From positions 186,001 to 250,000 of the forward strand of contig NZ_FNPT01000006.1 of NCBI RefSeq assembly GCF_900107375.1: 64,000 bases of DNA. The letters are read 5' to 3'. Made by a program: the position numbers and the translations under genes. The stretch is from Lysobacter sp. yr284 (GTDB lineage: Bacteria; Pseudomonadota; Gammaproteobacteria; Xanthomonadales; Xanthomonadaceae). Each line of letters starts with the position of its first letter. The stretch's first letter is position 1. Under the pieces are notes generated by a model. The model made no database searches. It was not told the DNA's origin and was given only the letters and a program-made list of their open reading frames with translations. Positions 29,761-38,873 of the stretch are shown here, one piece after another.

Positions 29761-31431
29761 ATGGATCCAACCCCTTCTTGGTTCGCCAGCTACCCGTCCG
29801 ACGTGCCCGCGCAGATCGATCCCGACGCGCTGGGCACCATCGCCGACGTGTTGCGCAAGACCGTGGCCGAGTTCGGCGCGCGGCCGGCGTACAGCAACTT
29901 CGGCAAGACCCTGAGCTTCGCCGAGCTCGACGCGCTCAGCCGCCGCTTCGCCGCCTACCTGGCCCACGATCTCGCGCTCAAGAAGGGCGACCGGGTCGCG
30001 ATCATGCTGCCCAACTGCCTGCAGTACCCGGTGGCGCTGTTCGGCGCGCTGCGCGCGGGCCTGGTGGTGGTCAACGTCAACCCGATGTACACCGCGCGCG
30101 AGCTGGCCCACCAGATCCACGACAGCGGCGCCAAGGCGCTGGTCGTGGTCGACAACTTCGGCGCCACGGTCGAGGCCGCGGGCGTGGCGAAGCAGCTGAC
30201 CGGGGTGATCACCACCGGGCTCGGCGACTTGCTCGATTCGCCCAAGCGCGCGCTGTTCAACTTCGCGCTGAAGTACGTCAAGCGGATGGTGCCGGACTAC
30301 CGCATCGAAGGCGCGGTGCGCTTTCGCGACGCGCTCGCCGCCGGCGCGCGCCACGACTGGCGCGACAGCCACGTCGAGCCGCAGGACCTCGCGTTCCTGC
30401 AGTACACCGGCGGCACCACCGGCATCTCCAAGGGCGCGATGCTGACCCACCGCAACATGGTCGCCAACCTGCAGCAGGTCTCGGCCTGGTTCGGCGACAA
30501 GATCCGCCCAGGCCAGGAAACCATCGTCACCGCGCTGCCGCTGTACCACGTGTTCGCGCTGACCTGTAACTGCCTGGTGTTCCTCAAGGCCGGCGGCCAC
30601 AGCCTGCTGATCACCAATCCGCGCGACATGCCCGGCTTCGTCAAGGAACTGCAGAAAACTCCGTTCACCGCGATCACCGGCGTCAACACCTTGTTCAGCG
30701 GCCTGCTCAACACGCCGGGCTTCGAGCGCGTGGACTTCTCTCAATTGCGCATGTGCTTCGGCGGCGGTACCGCGGTGCAGCGCGCGGTGGCCGAGCGCTG
30801 GAAGCAGGTCACCGGCAAGCCGCTGGTGGAAGGCTACGGCCTGACCGAGAGCTCGCCGGTGGCGGTGGTCAATCCCATCGTCGAGGACATGCAGTTCAAC
30901 GGCGCGATCGGCGTGCCGATTCCCTCGACCCTGGCCTGCGTGATGAACGAGGCCGGCGAGCGGCTGCCGGTCGGCGAACCGGGCGAGCTGTGCCTGCAGG
31001 GGCCGCAGGTGATGAAGGGCTATTGGCGCCAGCCGGAGGAGACCGCGCGCACCGTCGACCGCGACGGCTGGCTGCACACCGGCGACATCGCCCGCATCGA
31101 CGAACGCGGCTTCATTTTCCTGGTCGACCGCAAGAAGGACATGATCCTGGTGTCGGGCTTCAACGTGTATCCCAACGAAGTCGAGGACGTGATGGCGGCG
31201 ATGCCCGGCATCCGCGAAGCCGCGGCGGTGGGCGTGCCGAGCGAGAAGTCGGGCGAGGCGGTCAAGCTGGTGGTGGTGCGCTCGGACCCGGCATTGACGG
31301 CCGAGCAGATCAAGACGTACGCGCGGGCGAATCTGACCGGGTACAAGGTGCCGCACGTGATCGAGTTCCGCAATGAGTTGCCCAAGAGCAATGTGGGCAA
31401 GATCCTGCGGCGGGAGTTGCGCGGGGGCTGA
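29761..31431 (+). CDS. fadD: long-chain fatty acid--CoA ligase
   Basis: A 556-residue acyl-CoA synthetase that activates fatty acids to acyl-CoA through an acyl-AMP at the inner membrane. It shows the AMP-binding loop YTGGTTGISKGAMLTH, ALPLYHVFALT, the YGLTESSP motif, the WLHTGDIARIDERGF block with the FACS signature, and the C-terminal Lys region (PKSNVGKILRREL). Length is that of typical FadD. It stands alone on the plus strand. With a synthetase cluster that seems to need an acyl starter some 13 kb upstream, this gene could in principle supply acyl-CoA, but housekeeping beta-oxidation is more likely. Confidence 0.92.
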   Translation: MDPTPSWFASYPSDVPAQIDPDALGTIADVLRKTVAEFGARPAYSNFGKTLSFAELDALSRRFAAYLAHDLALKKGDRVAIMLPNCLQYPVALFGALRAGLVVVNVNPMYTARELAHQIHDSGAKALVVVDNFGATVEAAGVAKQLTGVITTGLGDLLDSPKRALFNFALKYVKRMVPDYRIEGAVRFRDALAAGARHDWRDSHVEPQDLAFLQYTGGTTGISKGAMLTHRNMVANLQQVSAWFGDKIRPGQETIVTALPLYHVFALTCNCLVFLKAGGHSLLITNPRDMPGFVKELQKTPFTAITGVNTLFSGLLNTPGFERVDFSQLRMCFGGGTAVQRAVAERWKQVTGKPLVEGYGLTESSPVAVVNPIVEDMQFNGAIGVPIPSTLACVMNEAGERLPVGEPGELCLQGPQVMKGYWRQPEETARTVDRDGWLHTGDIARIDERGFIFLVDRKKDMILVSGFNVYPNEVEDVMAAMPGIREAAAVGVPSEKSGEAVKLVVVRSDPALTAEQIKTYARANLTGYKVPHVIEFRNELPKSNVGKILRRELRGG

Positions 31432-31490
31432 GGCGCGCGGCGGGCGCGGCGTGCACAATGGCGGCCGGTCGCCGACACCGGTATGCGCGC

Positions 31491-32213
31491 ATGTCCATGT
31501 TCTCCGCCCTCGTCGAAACCCATTGGCGGCAGGCCTTCGCCGGCGATGCGACGCGTTGGCGCGAGCCGGCGCTGACGGTCACGATCGACATCCGGGCGCA
31601 TGCCCGGTTCCGCGCGATCTTGTTGGAGACCGGGACCGGTGCGCGCGCGATGCTGGACCCCGCGCTCGCCGACGCGCTGGCCGCGGCGGTTGGCGCGTCG
31701 CTGGACCCGGTCGGGTTGCGGCAGGCGCTGGCGCAGGCGGGTGCGCCGTTGTACGGCGCCGATCGTTTGTTCTATTTCCCGTTGCGCGACCAGGCCGGAG
31801 TGCTCGCCGAACCGCCCGCGGCCCACGTGCGCGCGCTGGGTCCGGACGATGCCGCGGCGTTCGCGGGGTTCGAATCCGAGGCCAGCGAACAGGACCGCGA
31901 CGACGCCTACGTCGCGCTCGATCACGACGCTGCGTTCGGCGCCTTCGCCGACGGCCGGCTGGTATGCGCGGCGAGCATGTACCGCTGGGACGAATCCCGG
32001 CTGATGGACCTGGGCGTACTGACCCTGGCCGCCCATCGCGGCCGCGGCCACGCCCGCGCGGTGGTGCGGGCGATCGCGCGCCATGCATTGGCGCAGGGCT
32101 GGGAGCCGCAGTACCGCTGCCAGCTCGACAATGCGGCGTCCGTGGCATTGGCCGCGGCGGCGGGGCTGTCGGGATACGGACGCTGGGACGTGGCGCCGTC
32201 GTCGCCGCAATGA
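31491..32213 (+). CDS. GNAT family acetyltransferase-like protein
   Basis: A 240-residue protein. The C-terminal part has the acetyl-CoA binding layout of GNAT enzymes (LMDLGVLTLAAHRGRGHARAVV, then RCQLDNAASVALAAAAGL). The N-terminal half is longer than in simple GNATs and may be a second, degenerate domain. The ATG at 31491 is preferred to the in-frame ATG at 31458. The substrate is unknown. Confidence 0.75.
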   Translation: MSMFSALVETHWRQAFAGDATRWREPALTVTIDIRAHARFRAILLETGTGARAMLDPALADALAAAVGASLDPVGLRQALAQAGAPLYGADRLFYFPLRDQAGVLAEPPAAHVRALGPDDAAAFAGFESEASEQDRDDAYVALDHDAAFGAFADGRLVCAASMYRWDESRLMDLGVLTLAAHRGRGHARAVVRAIARHALAQGWEPQYRCQLDNAASVALAAAAGLSGYGRWDVAPSSPQ

Positions 32214-32266
32214 CGGGCGCCGACGATGCGATGATGCGGATCCGTCGGCAAACAGGAGAGACGCGA

Positions 32267-33661
32267 ATGAACCGCATCGACGAAACGGGCCATTCGCCCG
32301 CGTCGAATCGGGCCGGCGCCACCGACGCGCGCTCCGCGGCCTGGCGCGACGATCGCCGCCACGTGCTGCATTCGTGGTCGGCGCAGGCGCAGATCGATCC
32401 GGTGGTGGTCGCCGGCGCGCAGGGTTCGTGGTTCTGGGACGAACACGGGACGCGTTGGCTGGATCTTTCCAGCCAGCTGGTCAACGTCAACCTCGGCCAC
32501 CAGCATCCGGTCCTGGTCGAGGCGATCCGCGAGCAGGCCGCCAGGCTGTGCACGATCGCGCCGTACCACGCCAATGCGGCCACCGCGCAAGCCGCGCGGA
32601 TGATCGCCGAGGTCGCGCCGGGCGACCTGGATCGGGTGTTCTTCACCAACGGCGGCGCCGAGGCGGTCGAGAACGCGGTGCGCCTCGCCCGCCAGCACAC
32701 CGGCCGGCACAAACTGCTGTCGATGTACCGCAGCTACCACGGCGCCACCGCCGGCGCGATCGCGCTGACCGGCGATCCGCGCCGCTGGAACGCCGAGCCC
32801 GGCCTGCCCGGGGTGGTGAGGTTCTGGGGGCCGTACGCGTACCGCTCCAGTTTCTACGCGCGCGACGAAGCGCAGGAGGGCGAGCGCGCGCTGGCGCATC
32901 TGCAGCAGACCCTGGAGCTGGAAGGGCCGCACACGGTGGCGGCGATCCTGCTCGAGTCGGTGGTCGGCGGCAACGGCATCCTGGTGCCGCCGGACGGCTA
33001 CCTGCAAGGCGTGCGCGCGCTGTGCGACCGCTACGGCATCGTGATGATCGCCGACGAGGTGATGTCGGGCTTCGGCCGATGCGGCGAGTGGTTCGCGATC
33101 GACCGCTGGGGCGTGGTGCCGGACCTGATCACCTTCGCCAAGGGCGTGAACTGCGGCTACGTGCCGCTGGGCGGGGTGATCGTCAGCGAACGCATCGCGC
33201 AGGACTACCAGCAGCGGCCGTTCCCCGGCGGGCTGACGTATTCGGGCCATCCGCTGGCCTGCGCGGCGGCGGTGGCCTGCATCGGCGTGTACCGCAACGA
33301 GGGCTTGATCGAGCGCGCGCGCCGCATCGGCGATGAGGTCATCGGCCCGGCGTTGGCGGCGATGCGCGAGCGTCATGCCAGCGTCGGCGAGGTGCGCGGC
33401 CTGGGCGCGTTCTGGGCGATCGAACTGGTGCGCGACCGCGCGACGCGCGCGCCGCTGGTGCCGTTCAATGCCGCCGGCGCGGCCAATGCGCCGATGGCCG
33501 AACTGGTGGCCGCGTGCAAGCGCGGCGGGGTGTGGCCGTTCGCCGCCGGCAACCGGCTGCACATCGTGCCGCCGTTGAACATCGATGAGGCGGATTTGCG
33601 CCATGGGCTGGCGGCGATCGACGACGCGTTGGCGGTCGCCGATCGCTACATGGAGGACTGA
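32267..33661 (+). CDS. class III (omega) aminotransferase
   Basis: A 464-residue pyridoxal-phosphate enzyme of aminotransferase class III. It shows FFTNGGAEAVENAVRLAR (phosphate-cup region), YHGATAGAIALTGD, IADEVMSGFGRCGEWFA (the Asp that binds the PLP ring nitrogen), and ITFAKGVNCGYVPLGG with the Schiff-base Lys. The closest pattern is that of beta-alanine- or taurine--pyruvate-type aminotransferases. The ATG at 32267 follows AGGAG at a good distance. It converges on the diiron-VOC fusion gene with an 86-base spacer rich in GC palindromes. Substrate unknown. Confidence 0.88.
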   Translation: MNRIDETGHSPASNRAGATDARSAAWRDDRRHVLHSWSAQAQIDPVVVAGAQGSWFWDEHGTRWLDLSSQLVNVNLGHQHPVLVEAIREQAARLCTIAPYHANAATAQAARMIAEVAPGDLDRVFFTNGGAEAVENAVRLARQHTGRHKLLSMYRSYHGATAGAIALTGDPRRWNAEPGLPGVVRFWGPYAYRSSFYARDEAQEGERALAHLQQTLELEGPHTVAAILLESVVGGNGILVPPDGYLQGVRALCDRYGIVMIADEVMSGFGRCGEWFAIDRWGVVPDLITFAKGVNCGYVPLGGVIVSERIAQDYQQRPFPGGLTYSGHPLACAAAVACIGVYRNEGLIERARRIGDEVIGPALAAMRERHASVGEVRGLGAFWAIELVRDRATRAPLVPFNAAGAANAPMAELVAACKRGGVWPFAAGNRLHIVPPLNIDEADLRHGLAAIDDALAVADRYMED

Positions 33662-33747
33662 TCGCGCCGGCGTCGCGCGGCGTCGTTGCAGCGAGGCCGG
33701 CGAGGCGAGGCCCGCGACCGGCGCGGCGCGCCGGCCGCGGGCGCGGC

Positions 33748-35034
33748 TCACGCCGCCGCGGCTTTCCTCACCAGTCCGTCGAGGCTGTCGGTGTCGCGCG
33801 TGTGCGGCGAGAAGATCGTCGCGAACACTTCGGCGTGGTTGCGGAAGGCCTTGAATTCCAGGGCGTTGCCGCTGGGGTCGGCGAGGAACATGGTCGCGTG
33901 TTCGCCGGGCAGTTCGCGCATGCGCACGTGCGGCGGGTCGATGAAGCCGTAGCCGCGGCCTTTGATCCGCTCGGCCAGCGCGCTCCAGTCGCGCCAGTTC
34001 AGGTTCATGCCGAAGTGCGGCACTTTCACCGTTTCGCCGTAGAAGGCCGAGCCGAACGCGGTCTCGCCGGTCGGTTCCTGCGGCGCCTGGTGGATCACCA
34101 GGTGGTGGCCGTAGAAATCCAGGTCGATCAGGTTGCGGGTCGAACGGCCTTGTTTGGCGCCGAGCACGTCGCAGTAGAACGCGCGCGCCTGCTGCAGGTC
34201 GTGCACGCCGATGGCGAGATGGAACTGGGCGATGGACGCTTCGCCGGCGCGGGCCGGATCGGCCTCGCCGCGCGCGTGCGCCTGCGGGTCCGGCGCGGTG
34301 GCCGCGGCATGGATATGGCCCCAGAACGACTGCCACGCCGCCATGCTGTCGCGATAGCCGCGTTCCAGGTCGGCCACGGCGCCCGCGTCCATGCCGCCGA
34401 TCTGCTCGCCGATCAGCGCGCGCAGCTTTTCGCGGTGGGCGATGTCGTGTTCGCCGACGTGCAGGTCCCAGAAGATCCAGTCGATGCGGTCGTAGTGTTC
34501 GCGGATGTAGGGATTGCGCACCAGGTGCTCGTGCAGCCGGGCCAGGTAGACTTGGCAGACGCATTCGCCGCCCATGCCGCGCAGGCCGACGCCGTAGGCC
34601 GCGCTCGCGCCCGGCGCGACCAGGGCGGCGCGCGCCGCGTCGAGCAGGGCGAGGTTGGCGGCCAGCGGCTGGCGATCGTGCGGCGCGTGCTCGATGCGCA
34701 GGCTGGCGAGGAAATCGTCGTAGAGCTGCGGGTGCGCCTGCGCCGCGTCGCCGCTGCCGAGTTCGTCGTACAGGATGTCGGCGAGGAAGCTGCGCATGCG
34801 CCCGGGCGGCAGCCGCGCGACCAACAAGGCGATGTCGGCGATGTAGTAATCGGTGAAGCTGCGGTACTGCGCCAGCAGCGAGAACAAGCGCGGCGGGCTG
34901 GCGGTTTCCACGAACGCGAACAAGGCGCCGGCGTGGTCGACGGTCTGCCGTTGCAGTTCGTCGGCCAGGGTCCAGAACGTATGCAGGTCGTGGCGCGGGG
35001 TCGGGGGCGCCTGGGGCGCGGAAGCGGTCTTCAT
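33748..35034 (-). CDS. heme-oxygenase-like diiron oxidase fused to VOC domain
   Basis: A 428-residue fusion. Residues about 20-245 are all-helical and match the iron-containing redox enzyme (heme-oxygenase-like diiron oxidase) group: Glu91 and His101 in LYDELGSGDAAQAHPQLY have the E-x9-H spacing seen in SznF, Glu157 lies in GGEC, and WDLHVGEHDIAHREK holds further His/Asp ligands, though with one residue more than the usual H-x3-D-x2-H. Residues about 268-405 form a VOC domain with His272, His340 and Glu393 placed as the 2-His-1-Glu metal site. Both domains bind metal and could use O2. Known single-domain relatives cleave or oxidise amines and amino acids (SznF, BesC, UndA). The substrate here is unknown. 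The ATG at 35034 is preferred over one at 35160. Confidence 0.82.
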   Translation of the reverse strand: MKTASAPQAPPTPRHDLHTFWTLADELQRQTVDHAGALFAFVETASPPRLFSLLAQYRSFTDYYIADIALLVARLPPGRMRSFLADILYDELGSGDAAQAHPQLYDDFLASLRIEHAPHDRQPLAANLALLDAARAALVAPGASAAYGVGLRGMGGECVCQVYLARLHEHLVRNPYIREHYDRIDWIFWDLHVGEHDIAHREKLRALIGEQIGGMDAGAVADLERGYRDSMAAWQSFWGHIHAAATAPDPQAHARGEADPARAGEASIAQFHLAIGVHDLQQARAFYCDVLGAKQGRSTRNLIDLDFYGHHLVIHQAPQEPTGETAFGSAFYGETVKVPHFGMNLNWRDWSALAERIKGRGYGFIDPPHVRMRELPGEHATMFLADPSGNALEFKAFRNHAEVFATIFSPHTRDTDSLDGLVRKAAAA

Positions 35035-35401
35035 GGCGATGGTCCGTCCTATCGTCGAGGTGGACTGAAGGACGTCGGCGGCGAGCGCCGACGGCGGTTG
35101 CCGCGATGGCGCTCGGTGCTCTTGCGTGCTGCGGCGGGCACGCGGTGCTGCCGCGGTCAATCGATCACGGACCCGCGCGCGCGCCGGTTGCGGCGGTCAC
35201 GAAAGGGCAGATTGCCGACAATTTCGTGCGAAACGCATATGCGGTTGTGTGGACGAGCGCGGAGTTTTCGCGGGTAGGGCGCGAGGCGCGCCGCAGCCTC
35301 GCGGCGTCGTCGGGTGTGCGGCGCCGCGGCCGCGGCTCGCGCCGCTGCTGCACGGGGACGGGCGAAGCCCCTGCGGCGGGCGCCGCAAGGGCTTGGGGCG
35401 A
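35035..35401. other. intergenic region with degenerate REP and hairpin
   Basis: 367 bases between two minus-strand genes, without a supportable gene. An AT-richer patch near 35200-35270 (CAATTTCGTGCGAAACGCATATGC) is a plausible promoter for the diiron-VOC gene. A degenerate copy of the REP sequence lies at about 35329-35353, next to a strong hairpin at 35365-35394. Confidence 0.45.
35365..35394 (-). terminator. terminator-like hairpin after alpha/beta hydrolase
   Basis: AAGCCCCTGCGGC and GCCGCAAGGGCTT pair over 13 positions with one mismatch and a four-base loop. It lies eight bases beyond the stop codon of the minus-strand hydrolase gene. No clear U-run follows, so it may end transcripts with help or protect the 3' end. 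Confidence 0.55.
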
Positions 35402-36232
35402 TCAGGACTTCAGGAAGTCGAGCAGGTCCTGGTTGAGCTTGTCCTTGTGGGTGTCGGTCAGGCCGTGCGGCGCGCCCGGATACACGATCAGCTTGCTGTT
35501 CTCGATCCGCTTGGCCGAGGCGCGGCCGGCGGCGTCGATGGGGACGATCTGGTCGTCGTCGCCGTGCACGATCAGGGTCGGCACGTCGAACTTGGCCAGG
35601 TCGTCGCGGAAGTCGGTGGCCGAGAACGCGGCGATGGAGTCGTAGGTGCTCTTGTGGCCGCCCCACATGCCCTGCATCCAGAACGAGTCGATCATGCCCT
35701 GCGAGGGCTTGGCGCCTTCGCGGTTGAAGCCGAAGAACGGGCCGCTGGCGATGTCCTTGTACAGCTGCGAGCGGTCCTTGATCGAGCCCTCGCGCAGCCC
35801 GTCGAACACCTCGATCGGCAGGCCGCCCGGATTGTCGGCGGTCTTGAGCATCAGCGGCGGCACCGCCGAGATCAGGCCCGCCTTCTTGACCCGCGCGGTG
35901 CCGTGGCGGCCGATGTAGCGCGCCACTTCGCCGCCGCCGGTGGAAAAGCCGAACAGCGCGGCGCCGCGGATGTCGAGGTGTTCGAGCAACTGCGCCAGGT
36001 CGTCGGCGTAGTGGTCCATGTCGTTGCCGTCCCACGGCTGGCTGGAACGGCCGTGGCCGCGGCGGTCGTGGGCGACGACGCGGTAGCCGTGCGCGGCCAG
36101 GAAGAACATCTGCGATTCCCAGCTGTCCGAGCTCAGCGGCCAGCCGTGGCTGAAGACGACGGGTTCGCCGTCGCGCGGGCCCCAGTCCTTGTAGTAGAGC
36201 TGCACGTCGTCGCGGGTGGTGAAGGTGGCCAT
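35402..36232 (-). CDS. alpha/beta hydrolase (non-heme chloroperoxidase-like)
   Basis: A 276-residue cytoplasmic alpha/beta hydrolase. It has [14 protein letters not shown] (oxyanion region), [24 protein letters not shown], the nucleophile elbow GFSTGGGE with Ser, [12 protein letters not shown] with the acid, and PGAPHGL with the His. This pattern is that of the cofactor-free haloperoxidase/arylesterase group, which shows perhydrolase activity in vitro. The ATG at 36232 follows GGAG. It is transcribed in the same direction as the pirin gene 103 bases upstream, and both may answer to oxidative or redox signals. The natural substrate is unknown. Confidence 0.88.
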   Translation of the reverse strand: MATFTTRDDVQLYYKDWGPRDGEPVVFSHGWPLSSDSWESQMFFLAAHGYRVVAHDRRGHGRSSQPWDGNDMDHYADDLAQLLEHLDIRGAALFGFSTGGGEVARYIGRHGTARVKKAGLISAVPPLMLKTADNPGGLPIEVFDGLREGSIKDRSQLYKDIASGPFFGFNREGAKPSQGMIDSFWMQGMWGGHKSTYDSIAAFSATDFRDDLAKFDVPTLIVHGDDDQIVPIDAAGRASAKRIENSKLIVYPGAPHGLTDTHKDKLNQDLLDFLKS

Positions 36233-36335
36233 GGGGGCTCCGGAGGAATGGGGGGAAACAGGGGTGAGGCGCGCGGGACACGCGCCGCTGCGGACAGCGG
36301 CGCGGGTGGCGCGCACGAGCATGCGTCGGCGCGGG

Positions 36336-37037
36336 TTACGCGGCGGTGTCGACCAGCACGACTTCGGCGTCTTCCAGCGCGGTCACGCGGATGCGCGCCT
36401 CGCCGCGGATGGCGGCGCCGTCGCGGGCGTTCGCCGTCGTCCCGTTGACCTCGATCCGGCCCTTGGCCGGAACCAGGTAGCCGTAGCGCTCGCCGTCGAA
36501 GTCGTACTCGGCCGATTCGCCGGCGGCCAGGGTCAGGCCGAGCACGCGGGCGTTGGCGCGGATCGGCAGCGCGTCCTCGTCGCCGGCGATGCCGCTGGCC
36601 AGGACCACGAAGCGGCCGCTGCGGTCGTCCTTGGGGAAGGGCTTGGCGCCCCAGGTCGGCGCGCCGCCGCGGGCGTCGGGGATGATCCAGATCTGGAAGA
36701 TGCGGGTGGTGCCCGGCTCCAGGTTGTACTCGGCGTGCTGGATGCCGCTGCCCGCGCTCATGACCTGCACGTCGCCGGCTTCGGTGCGGCCGCGGTTGCC
36801 GAGGTTGTCCTGGTGGGTGATCGCGCCGTCGCGGACGTAGGTGATGATCTCCATGTCGGCGTGCGAGTGCGGCGGGAAGCCGGTGTTGGCGGCGATGGTG
36901 TCGTCGTTCCAGACCCGCAGCGCGCCCCAGCCCATGCGCGCGGCCTCGTGGTAGCCGGCGAAGGAGAAGTGGTGCTTGGCGTCGAGCCAGCCGTGGTTTT
37001 CGCCGCCGAGGCTGGAATAGGGGCGCAGTTCGATCAT
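36336..37037 (-). CDS. pirin family protein (quercetinase-like cupin)
   Basis: A 233-residue bicupin of the pirin group. The N-terminal cupin has the metal-site pattern [15 protein letters not shown] and [10 protein letters not shown], giving three His and a Glu; the C-terminal cupin lacks these, as is usual. Bacterial relatives (YhhW) have quercetin 2,3-dioxygenase activity. The ATG at 37037 follows AAGGAAA. It is divergent from a LysR gene, and the 111-base space between them holds inverted GAAACGAT motifs, so the LysR protein probably controls it. Confidence 0.9.
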   Translation of the reverse strand: MIELRPYSSLGGENHGWLDAKHHFSFAGYHEAARMGWGALRVWNDDTIAANTGFPPHSHADMEIITYVRDGAITHQDNLGNRGRTEAGDVQVMSAGSGIQHAEYNLEPGTTRIFQIWIIPDARGGAPTWGAKPFPKDDRSGRFVVLASGIAGDEDALPIRANARVLGLTLAAGESAEYDFDGERYGYLVPAKGRIEVNGTTANARDGAAIRGEARIRVTALEDAEVVLVDTAA

Positions 37038-37069
37038 GTCGGCGTTTCCTTGTGTGTGCGTTCGATGGG

Positions 37070-37127
37070 GAAACGATAGGCCTGCGCGATCGGGTTTAGA
37101 ATAGAAACGATAGAAAACCATCGTTTC
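37070..37127. promoter_or_regulatory. GAAACGAT motifs, putative LysR operator
   Basis: GAAACGAT (37104-37111) and ATCGTTTC (37120-37127) form a perfect inverted repeat with an eight-base spacer, and a further direct half-site GAAACGAT lies at 37070-37077. The cluster sits between the divergent pirin and LysR start codons. Inverted sites in such a position are typical of LysR regulators that act on their own and a divergent gene. Confidence 0.65.
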
Positions 37128-37148
37128 CAAAAGTGGTGTAATGGCCGC

Positions 37149-38069
37149 ATGATCCGACTCCCCGACCTGGAAGCCTGGGCGATCTTCGCCAAGGTCGCCG
37201 AACTGGGCTCCTTCGCCCGCGCGGCGGACGAACTGAGCCTGTCGCAGGCGACCGTGTCCAAGGCCGTCTCGCGCCTGGAAACCCGGCTCAAGACCACCTT
37301 GCTGCACCGGACTTCGCGGCGCATCTCGCTGACCGAGAGCGGCCGCGGCGCGCTGGAACGCGCCGCGCGCATCCTGGCCGAGGGCGAGGCGGTGGAGGCC
37401 GAGGTCACCGCCCAGGCGCGCAGTCCGCGCGGGCGGGTGCGGCTGGCCGCGCCGATGTCGTTCGGCGTCGCCCACCTGGCGCCGTTGCTGCCGGCGTTCA
37501 TGGCGCGCTATCCGGAGATCGCGCTGGACATCGACTTCGACGACGGCGTCACCGATCTGGTCGGCGGCGGCTACGACCTGGCCCTGCGCATCTCGTCGCT
37601 GGCCGATTCGAGCCTGCTGGCGCGGCGGCTGTGCGGCGTGCGCATCGTGCTGGTGGCGGCGCCGGCGTACCTGTACGCGCGCGGCCGGCCCAGCCACCCG
37701 CGCGAGCTTGCCGGGCACAGCGCGCTGGCCTACGCGTATTCGCGCTTCGGCAACGCCTGGCGTTTCCACCACGCGCGCCACGGCGACTTCTCGCTGAGCG
37801 TGCCGGCGCCGCTGCGGGTCAACAACGCCGAGGCGCTCAATCCCGCGCTGCTGGCGGGGCTGGGGCTGGCCTTGCAGCCCGAGTTCCTGGTCTGGCGCGA
37901 ACTGCGCAGCGGCGCGCTGGAAGTGGTGATGCCGGAGTGGGCGCCGCCGCCGATCGCGCTGCACGTGGTGACCCCGCCGGGCCGCGAGCGGCCGGCGCGG
38001 GTGCAGGCCTTGATCGAGTACCTGGCGCAGCAGTTCGAACACGCGCCTTGGGCCGATCCGCAAGGGTGA
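37149..38069 (+). CDS. LysR-family transcriptional regulator
   Basis: A 306-residue regulator. Residues about 1-65 are the winged helix-turn-helix ([32 protein letters not shown], then [15 protein letters not shown]); the remainder is the periplasmic-binding-like sensor ([23 protein letters not shown] and on). It belongs to the CrgA/YafC-like group. The gene is divergent from pirin and likely regulates it through the GAAACGAT sites, a common pairing. The effector is not known. Confidence 0.9.
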   Translation: MIRLPDLEAWAIFAKVAELGSFARAADELSLSQATVSKAVSRLETRLKTTLLHRTSRRISLTESGRGALERAARILAEGEAVEAEVTAQARSPRGRVRLAAPMSFGVAHLAPLLPAFMARYPEIALDIDFDDGVTDLVGGGYDLALRISSLADSSLLARRLCGVRIVLVAAPAYLYARGRPSHPRELAGHSALAYAYSRFGNAWRFHHARHGDFSLSVPAPLRVNNAEALNPALLAGLGLALQPEFLVWRELRSGALEVVMPEWAPPPIALHVVTPPGRERPARVQALIEYLAQQFEHAPWADPQG

Positions 38070-38183
38070 GCGGGTGTGAGCGGCCGGGCGGCGGTTCGCG
38101 TTTCGCGTGCGGGCTGCGTCCGTACTCAGACGGAACCGGCCGTTGCGGCCGGGCCGTGCCCACTCAACGCTAAGGAGATGGCG

Positions 38184-38756
38184 ATGTCCGCATTGAAGCG
38201 AATCACTGCGATGGCGTTTGTCTTGCTCGCGCTCCAGGCCGCGGCGCCGGCGCGGGCCGCCAGCCTGCAGGTCTGGAACGGCTGGAGTTGGTCCGATTCC
38301 GGGACCGTCGATTTCTACGGCCCGGTCGAGTTTTCCTACGTCGGCTCGGGTCAGCGCTGCGACATGCGGATGTCGTTGTCGATCGTAAACGGATCCGCGA
38401 CCGTCACTTCGGCCTCATTCACCGGTAACGGCAACTGCGATTCGCTCACCGCCCACGCGCTGCCCTGGCGTTTCTCGGCGATTTGGCAATACTCCGGCTC
38501 GGTGCCGCCGGTCGTTGCTGCGCCGGTCATGACGCCGCCGTTGTATTCCGTCGACATCGCCGGACTGCGCATCGCGTTCAGCGGCCCGTTCGGCGTCACC
38601 TGCCCCAATCCCAGCGGTACCGCGACGATGACGGCGTATCTGGACCACGCGTACCCCGCCAACGGCTTAGTGTTCAGCGCGACGCTGGGGCCTTGCCGGC
38701 TGCAGACGCGATCCAGCATGGCGTTGCGGTCCAGCACGCCGGTGAAGGCGATCTGA
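38184..38756 (+). CDS. secreted protein of unknown function (190 aa)
   Basis: The ATG at 38184 sits six bases after TAAGGAG; the ATG two codons earlier is too close to that site. The N-terminus is a clear signal peptide (MSALKRITAMAFVLLALQAA, cleavage after ...ARA). The mature part is strand-rich and aromatic (LQVWNGWSWSDSGTVDFYG) with four Cys that could form disulfides, and rich in Ser, Thr and Pro. I do not recognise a family. A hairpin follows the stop codon. Base use is a little less extreme than in neighbours. Confidence 0.75.
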   Translation: MSALKRITAMAFVLLALQAAAPARAASLQVWNGWSWSDSGTVDFYGPVEFSYVGSGQRCDMRMSLSIVNGSATVTSASFTGNGNCDSLTAHALPWRFSAIWQYSGSVPPVVAAPVMTPPLYSVDIAGLRIAFSGPFGVTCPNPSGTATMTAYLDHAYPANGLVFSATLGPCRLQTRSSMALRSSTPVKAI

Positions 38757-38772
38757 CAGAGCTATAGCGGCA

Positions 38773-38794
38773 GCGGCGGCCACGGGGCCGCCGC
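38773..38794. terminator. hairpin between convergent genes
   Basis: GCGGCGGCC and GGCCGCCGC form a perfect nine-base stem with an ACGG loop, 17 bases after the stop of the secreted-protein gene and 80 bases before the end of the opposing regulator gene. No T-run is present. It may serve both directions. Confidence 0.55.
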
Positions 38795-38873
38795 CGTCGC
38801 CGCACCTGCGGCGCAACTGCGCCCGTCGCGCGCCGCAAATTCGGCGAGGCGGGCTGGCGCGCGCATCCTGTCG

